Shown here: piece after piece, positions 5,507 through 7,935 of the stretch
How the letters are laid out: every line of letters starts with the position of its first letter
Numbering within the stretch: the stretch's first letter is position 1
Source of the DNA: Bacteroidota bacterium
GTDB taxonomy: Bacteria; Bacteroidota; Bacteroidia; Chitinophagales; Chitinophagaceae
NCBI GenBank assembly: GCA_023386395.1
Contig: JAEWJV010000372.1
Location: 1-7,935 of the forward strand
Length of the DNA stretch: 7,935 nt
Reading direction: 5' to 3'
Position numbers and translations under genes: made by a program
The notes under the pieces: model-generated
The model's database searches: none
What the model was told of the DNA's origin: nothing
What the model saw: the letters and a program-made list of their open reading frames with translations, nothing else

Positions 5507-6763
5507 ATGAAGTATTTAATCATCTTTTGCTTATCCCTGTTTGTAACCGGCGTATTATTCGCTCAGCCCAAAACAAAAAAGGCGGTATATATAATTATTG
5601 ACGGTATTCCGGCGGATGTGGTTGAAAAGCTAAATCCGGTACACATGAATGAAATAGCAAAGGCTGGTGGATATGCACATGCTATGGTTGGTGGTGAAAA
5701 AGATGGCTATTCCCAAACGCCTACTATTTCTGCAGTAGGCTATAATAGTATATTAACCGGAACATGGGTGAATAAACATAATGTTTGTGATAATGATATA
5801 AAAGATCCCAATTATAATTATAAAAGCATCTTCAGAATATTGAAAGAAGATTATCCTGAAAAAAAGATAGGTATATTTTCTTCATGGACTGATAACCGGA
5901 CAAGGCTTGTTGGCGATGGATTGGCTGCAACCGGCAACATACATTTTGATTATGCGTTTGATGGTTTGGAACTTGATACCGTAAACTATCCGCAAGATGC
6001 TGAAAGAGTGTTTATGCATAAAATGGATGCAAAGGTCGCTGAAACGGCTGCTTCAACAATTAAAACCGATGCACCCGATCTTTCCTGGGTTTACCTGGAA
6101 TATACAGATGATATGGGCCATAAATATGGAGACAGCCCTCAATTTTATAAGGCCGTTAAATATGCAGATGATTATGTCGGGCAGGTATGGCAAGCCATTC
6201 AATACAGGGAAAAGAACTTTAATGAAGACTGGCTTATTATAATAACAACAGATCATGGCCGTACAGCTAAAACGGGTAAAGGGCATGGCGGACAATCAGA
6301 CAGGGAGCGTGCAGGCTGGATATTTACCAACGCAAAAAATCTGAATGGATATTTTAAAAATAACCATGCTTCAATCGTAGATATTTTTCCAACCATTTCC
6401 CGTTTTATGAACCTGCAGATTCCTTTGGAAACAGCAAGGGAACTTGACGGTGTGCCGCTTATTGGAGAATTGTCATTAACCAATGCGGCTGCACAATATA
6501 AAAACGGTACAATAACAGTTGAATGGAAAGCGCATGCAAAAAATGGATCAGTAAAAATATGGGCATCATCAACCAACAATTATAAAGAAGGCGGCGAAGA
6601 TAAATTTGAGTTGTTAGAAACCGTTCCGCTGGCAGATGAAAAAGCAACATTGAATGTAAAAGGCATGCTTTCTTCTTTTTATAAATTATTTCTGCAAGGT
6701 CCCGATAATAATCTTACGCGCTGGATAATGCTGAATAGTAAAGCTGCTGATAAAACGAATTAA
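5507..6763 (+). CDS. Secreted alkaline phosphatase superfamily protein (nucleotide pyrophosphatase/phosphodiesterase type)
   Basis: The protein has 418 residues with a signal peptide (KY, hydrophobic 4-18, likely cleavage A19|Q20) and no lipobox Cys, so it is periplasmic or secreted. The bimetal phosphatase core is complete. D32 is in YIIIDG. The nucleophile region is TPTISAVGYNSILTG (71-85), and S75 sits at the exact spacing of the NPP nucleophile relative to TG (84-85) and H91. D201 and H205 are in DDMGH, D249-H250 in TTDHG, and H260 in GHGG. These residues bind two metals, usually zinc, and hydrolyse phosphomono- or phosphodiesters. Residues about 320-410 form a beta-rich appendage (TVEWKAHAKNGSVKIWASST) resembling an Fn3-like or sandwich domain. 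The gene stands alone, with no SD and an AT-rich leader. The substrate is unknown; both neighbours point the other way. Confidence 0.92.
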   Translation: MKYLIIFCLSLFVTGVLFAQPKTKKAVYIIIDGIPADVVEKLNPVHMNEIAKAGGYAHAMVGGEKDGYSQTPTISAVGYNSILTGTWVNKHNVCDNDIKDPNYNYKSIFRILKEDYPEKKIGIFSSWTDNRTRLVGDGLAATGNIHFDYAFDGLELDTVNYPQDAERVFMHKMDAKVAETAASTIKTDAPDLSWVYLEYTDDMGHKYGDSPQFYKAVKYADDYVGQVWQAIQYREKNFNEDWLIIITTDHGRTAKTGKGHGGQSDRERAGWIFTNAKNLNGYFKNNHASIVDIFPTISRFMNLQIPLETARELDGVPLIGELSLTNAAAQYKNGTITVEWKAHAKNGSVKIWASSTNNYKEGGEDKFELLETVPLADEKATLNVKGMLSSFYKLFLQGPDNNLTRWIMLNSKAADKTN

Positions 6764-6967
6764 AAAGAAACTTATAAATATGCAGGCATTCGATTGCACG
6801 TATTTGCTTTTTAAGCATGGCAGCCTGCGGCAATACAGAAATGCGGCAGTATTAAATACAGCTTTTGTGCAACTTATTGCGCATGGTTTCTATTCGGATA
6901 GTATTGTGGTAATAAAAGGCTGCAGATAAAGGCTTTATGCTTTGTTTGTAATCTTCAGCTCTTTGCA
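6764..6967. other. Convergent intergenic gap between the phosphatase and cvfB-like genes
   Basis: This 204-nt gap joins two converging 3' ends. It contains GCAGGC/GCCTGC (6782-6787 with 6823-6828, loop 35 nt) and ATAAAG-G-CTTTAT near 6926-6938, but no compact stem followed by a T-run on either strand. An intrinsic terminator is therefore not evident. A 49-codon open frame (6780-6929, plus) is present but has no independent support. Confidence 0.5.
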
Positions 6968-7801
6968 TTATCCTGCTACTGCTTTTATTCCTTTCGCCGT
7001 CAATTCTATTTTGCGTTGTTTGTATAAAGCGCCAAGCGCCATTTTAAAAGTTTTTTTGCTCATGCCAAAGAAGTTATAAATAGCTTCAGGACTACTTTTA
7101 TCATGATAGGGCAGAAAGCCTTTATGCGTTTTTAATAAACTGAGTATTTTTTCTTCTTCCTGGCTCACCCGTTCATAACCCGGTTTGTCGAGCACAAGGT
7201 CTATTTTATTATCGGCGCGTATGGCTTTAATATATCCTTTCAGCTTATCACCCACCTCTAAGTTTCTATACACTTCGTTGGCGTGCAGCAGCCCAATATG
7301 TTTGCCGTTAATGATCATCACATAACCCAGGTCAGATTCACGCTGAACATACAAATCCACTTCTTCCGTTTCCTTTACGGTAAGCGCATCATTGCTCAAT
7401 TGCTTCTCCACTTTTTCAGTAGCGGCAATGCGGCCCGTTTGTTCATCAATATAAATTTTTACTAAATATTCACCTCCTTTATGCATGCGCGCAAGCTGCT
7501 GGGATTTTGCAACAAAAATATCTTTCATCAAACCCCAGTCAAGAAAAGCGCCATGCGCCGTGGTGTCCACACATTTCAGTTGCACAACATCACCAACAAC
7601 ACCTGCAGGTTTTTGCGTAGTGGCAATTAAACGGTTGTCCGAATCATGATACACAAATACTTTTATTTCATCGCCAATACGCAAGCCTTTTGGTGCAAAT
7701 CTTTTGGGCAGTAATAGGCCATCGCTGCCATCATCAAGATAAAACCCAAATTCTACTTTGCGCGAAACTTTTAGCGTATTATACATACCCACCTGTACCA
7801 T
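6968..7801 (-). CDS. cvfB: CvfB/YitL-like S1 RNA-binding protein with C-terminal winged helix
   Basis: The 277 residues match the usual length and architecture of the CvfB (YitL) family. An N-terminal S1-like barrel (about 3-61, starting VGMYNTLKV with GFYLDDG) comes first, then a canonical S1 domain (about 66-131, with GAFLDWGLMKDIFV at 84-97). A third S1-like barrel (about 147-206, with HIGLLHANEV) and a winged-helix domain (about 212-272, with IYNFFGMSKKTFKMALGALYKQ) follow. The ATG at 7801 places the N-terminus where homologues start; the Met six residues in would cut the first strand. CvfB binds RNA in the cytoplasm and influences virulence-factor or stress gene expression in Staphylococcus; its role in Bacteroidota is not established. 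It is transcribed divergently from the gene at 7880, sharing a 78-nt upstream region. Confidence 0.93.
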   Translation of the reverse strand: MVQVGMYNTLKVSRKVEFGFYLDDGSDGLLLPKRFAPKGLRIGDEIKVFVYHDSDNRLIATTQKPAGVVGDVVQLKCVDTTAHGAFLDWGLMKDIFVAKSQQLARMHKGGEYLVKIYIDEQTGRIAATEKVEKQLSNDALTVKETEEVDLYVQRESDLGYVMIINGKHIGLLHANEVYRNLEVGDKLKGYIKAIRADNKIDLVLDKPGYERVSQEEEKILSLLKTHKGFLPYHDKSSPEAIYNFFGMSKKTFKMALGALYKQRKIELTAKGIKAVAG

Positions 7802-7879
7802 AAAGCAATAATATTGTTGGTAAAGATAATGCCATCAACCGCATTGCCTGGTGTACAAACAATAAGTATTTTTATCGCT

Positions 7880-7935
7880 ATGAAATCTGCAAGCATACAG
7901 GAGCTAAAACAGCAATTACAGCAGGCATCCGTAAA
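7880..7935 (+). CDS. Start of a hypothetical protein, truncated by the window edge
   Basis: An ATG at 7880 opens 18 codons to the right edge (MKSASIQELKQQLQQASVK), a Gln/Leu-rich, probably helical N-terminus. It lies 78 nt from the divergent CvfB-like gene after an AT-rich leader (AAGTATTTTTATCGCT) typical of starts in this window. From memory, an unnamed conserved Bacteroidota protein family begins in much the same way, which supports the reading, but too little is visible for any functional call. Confidence 0.55.
   Translation, partial: MKSASIQELKQQLQQASV

Noticed and set aside
6782..6828. GCAGGC/GCCTGC inverted repeat as a terminator between the convergent genes
   Set aside because: The loop of 35 nt is too long and no T-run follows on either strand.
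6780..6929. A 49-codon plus-strand ORF 17 nt after the phosphatase stop
   Set aside because: It has no recognisable motif, no ribosome site and unremarkable composition. An open frame this short is expected by chance in a 204-nt gap.

Overview
The window looks like chromosomal DNA from a Bacteroidota bacterium, most likely Chitinophagaceae or a near relative. This rests on moderate-to-low GC, AT-rich gaps, almost no Shine-Dalgarno sequences before starts, a CvfB/YitL-type S1 protein, a signal-peptide-bearing alkaline-phosphatase-superfamily enzyme, and small proteins that resemble uncharacterised Bacteroidota families. The family resemblances come from memory and reading, not from a search. 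No tRNA, rRNA, CRISPR array, intact transposase or origin was seen.

Left half, minus strand (3946 down to 1 and beyond): a tight five-gene run. In transcription order it holds a carboxymuconolactone-decarboxylase/AhpD-like protein (here CMD-A, 3368-3946), an MFS transporter overlapping it by 4 nt (2091-3371), a second AhpD-like paralogue (CMD-B, 1473-2012), a third (CMD-C, 877-1428), and a cobalamin-independent methionine-synthase-like (MetE C-terminal-domain type) protein cut by the window edge (863-1). CMD-A and CMD-C keep the full AhpD active-site pattern E-x11-C-x2-C-x3-H. CMD-B has Thr in place of the first Cys and also lacks a second Cys that the other two share. Both gaps around CMD-B carry palindromes. 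This cassette is the most unusual part of the window. A reasonable inference is uptake of a small organic, perhaps aromatic or lactone-like, substrate followed by thiol/redox and zinc-thiolate methyl- or alkyl-transfer chemistry, but the substrate cannot be read from sequence.

Middle (3947-5506): a 209-nt spacer with a 12-bp perfect inverted repeat bracketing an 8-bp-arm dyad; a membrane-anchored or exported hypothetical protein that uses a TTG start (4156-4707, minus); then about 800 nt with no supportable gene, only small inverted repeats and a weak promoter candidate.

Right half: a secreted alkaline-phosphatase/nucleotide-pyrophosphatase-type metalloenzyme with a C-terminal beta-rich appendage (5507-6763, plus), a 204-nt convergent gap, a CvfB-like S1/winged-helix RNA-binding protein (6968-7801, minus), and the first 18 codons of a divergent plus-strand gene at the right edge (7880 onward).
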